Assembly: GCA_947503345.1 (NCBI GenBank)
Contig: CANNCW010000004.1
Span: forward strand, 1-64,000
DNA: 64,000 bases
Origin: an uncultured Kangiella sp.
GTDB taxonomy: Bacteria > Pseudomonadota > Gammaproteobacteria > Enterobacterales > Kangiellaceae
Direction of reading: 5' to 3'
Below the pieces are notes generated by a model, which saw nothing but the letters and a program-made list of their open reading frames with translations, ran no database searches and was not told the DNA's origin. The position numbers were made by a program, and so were the translations under genes. The stretch's first letter is position 1, and each line of letters starts with the position of its first letter. This document shows positions 62,986 to 64,000 of this stretch, one piece after another.

Positions 62986-64000
62986 ATGTTTAATAGATTA
63001 ACGGACTTAATGTTTACAATACCTAGAGCGCAAAAAAAGCTTATTGTTTTGGGTATTGATTTCTTTTTGGTTTCTTTGTCATATTATTTGGCAGTAAGCT
63101 TATCTCATAATAAATTTGTATATTCTTTTGCTGAAGCTGATTTCCCTCATTATTTTGTCTCAATATTGTTAACACTTTTGATATATTCTTTTTTGGGATT
63201 TTACAGTGTTGTAACGCGATATATAAATTTAAAAATATTAATTAAAGTTGCGTTGGGCTCTTTTATTTCAGCTCTTTCTACCGCTTTGATCAGCATAGTT
63301 ATTTTTGAAACACCATATCTCTTATCAAGTGCTGTAATCTATATAGCGATGCTTTGTTTATTTGTGGGTGGAATCAGAGTTTTGCTAAAGGCTTATTTTA
63401 GTTCAAGACTAAACACCCAAAAACACAAAGTTATTATATATGGGGCAGGTTCTGCTGGTCAGCAACTTGCATTATCACTAATTAATGGTAATGAATATTT
63501 TCCAGTCGCGTTCATTGATGATGACCATTCTATCCAAAAATCATATGTACAAGGTTTAAAAGTCTATTCGTCAGATGAATTGCGAAAATTGACGAACTAT
63601 TTCCAGCCACAGAAAATATTGTTAGCACTACCTAGTATCAGTAAAAAGAAGCGGAAAGAAATAATATCTCAAGTTGAAGTTTCTGGTGTGTCTGTACAAA
63701 CAATCCCTGGCATTTCAGATATTGTTGATGGGAAAATGAAGATTGATGAATTTCAAGATGTTGATATAGATGATTTATTGGGTAGAGATGCGGTGCCACC
63801 AGATAATGAATTATTGACAAAAGATATTTTCAACAAAACAGTAATGGTTACTGGCGCTGGTGGCTCGATTGGTTCAGAGCTTTGTAGGCAGATTGTTCAA
63901 TTGAAACCTCAACAATTGTTATTGTTAGAGGTTACCGAGTTCGCGCTTTACTCAATCGAAAAAGAGTTGAAGGATATTATAGTTCAGCAGAATCTTAATA
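62986..64000 (+). CDS. pglF: UDP-GlcNAc 4,6-dehydratase, membrane PglF/WbpM family, 3' end outside the window
   Basis: The frame is open to the window end; 338 residues are visible from ATG 62986 (about half the family length). Four membrane helices in residues 20-130 (IDFFLVSLSYYLAVSL, YFVSILLTLLIYSFLGFYSV and two more), then a CoA-binding-like Rossmann unit (IYGAGSAGQQLALSL), and the start of the SDR dehydratase core (VMVTGAGGSIGSELCRQI) near 285. It makes UDP-4-keto-6-deoxy-GlcNAc for PglE. The SDR catalytic residues lie beyond the window, so PglF and WbpM cannot be separated here. Confidence 0.9.
   Translation, partial: MFNRLTDLMFTIPRAQKKLIVLGIDFFLVSLSYYLAVSLSHNKFVYSFAEADFPHYFVSILLTLLIYSFLGFYSVVTRYINLKILIKVALGSFISALSTALISIVIFETPYLLSSAVIYIAMLCLFVGGIRVLLKAYFSSRLNTQKHKVIIYGAGSAGQQLALSLINGNEYFPVAFIDDDHSIQKSYVQGLKVYSSDELRKLTNYFQPQKILLALPSISKKKRKEIISQVEVSGVSVQTIPGISDIVDGKMKIDEFQDVDIDDLLGRDAVPPDNELLTKDIFNKTVMVTGAGGSIGSELCRQIVQLKPQQLLLLEVTEFALYSIEKELKDIIVQQNLN

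Overview
The window looks like a chromosome segment of an A+T-rich, probably marine gammaproteobacterium. The evidence is the order uvrY-uvrC-pgsA followed by tRNA-Gly(GCC), tRNA-Cys(GCA) and tRNA-Leu(UAA), which matches the enterobacterial order, plus MlaC-like, RfaH, UmuDC and Wzx/Wzy-type polysaccharide genes. The sequence alone does not fix the genus; a Kangiella/Oceanospirillales-like organism is only a guess.

Layout. (1) 1-7.6 kb: a two-gene unit with the 3' part of a giant repeat adhesin (cadherin/Ig-like repeats, DUF11, two OmpA-like domains) and a 1238-residue exported protein that looks like an outer-membrane barrel; a perfect hairpin terminator follows. (2) 7.7-15.1 kb: an O-antigen-ligase-like membrane protein with a TPR-like tail, convergent umuDC and a small periplasmic gene, then uvrY-uvrC-pgsA. 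(3) 15.2-16.7 kb: the three-tRNA cluster, followed by a tyrosine-recombinase stump and a decayed IS6-family element. (4) 16.8-20.3 kb: purE-purK and a D-aminoacylase-like amidohydrolase. (5) 20.3-32.1 kb: an 11.7-kb genomic island bounded by 85-bp direct repeats of the tRNA-Asn 3' half and its terminator. Its cargo is almost entirely unrecognised and is built from paralogous families, several with one exported and one cytosolic member. (6) 32.2-36.7 kb: aspartate aminotransferase, uvrB, an MlaC-like gene and rfaH. (7) 36.7-64 kb: a promoter-like -10 box and an ops/JUMPstart element, then 25 co-directional genes (the last cut by the window) for a cell-surface polysaccharide.

The polysaccharide genes can be read as pathways. 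SLBB-type export protein, Wzi-like protein, Wzz, Wzy and Wzx form the assembly machinery. WbpA/WbpB/WbpE/WbpD homologues should make a UDP-2,3-diacetamido-2,3-dideoxy-uronic acid. A HisH/HisF/WbpG triad should convert an acetamido group to acetamidino; the HisF lacks the catalytic Asp11. PglF/PglE/PglD homologues plus a PglC-type phosphoglycosyl transferase suggest that a bacillosamine-like sugar starts the repeat unit. A CapE-like dehydratase with two tandem DegT aminotransferases and a left-handed-helix acyltransferase may supply another amino sugar. RfaH, encoded just upstream of the ops element, is the likely elongation factor for this long transcript.

The best candidate for an undescribed system is the tRNA-Asn island cargo: at least three exported/cytosolic protein families with duplicated members, including one that has lost both its signal peptide and one of two conserved cysteines in the cytosolic copy.
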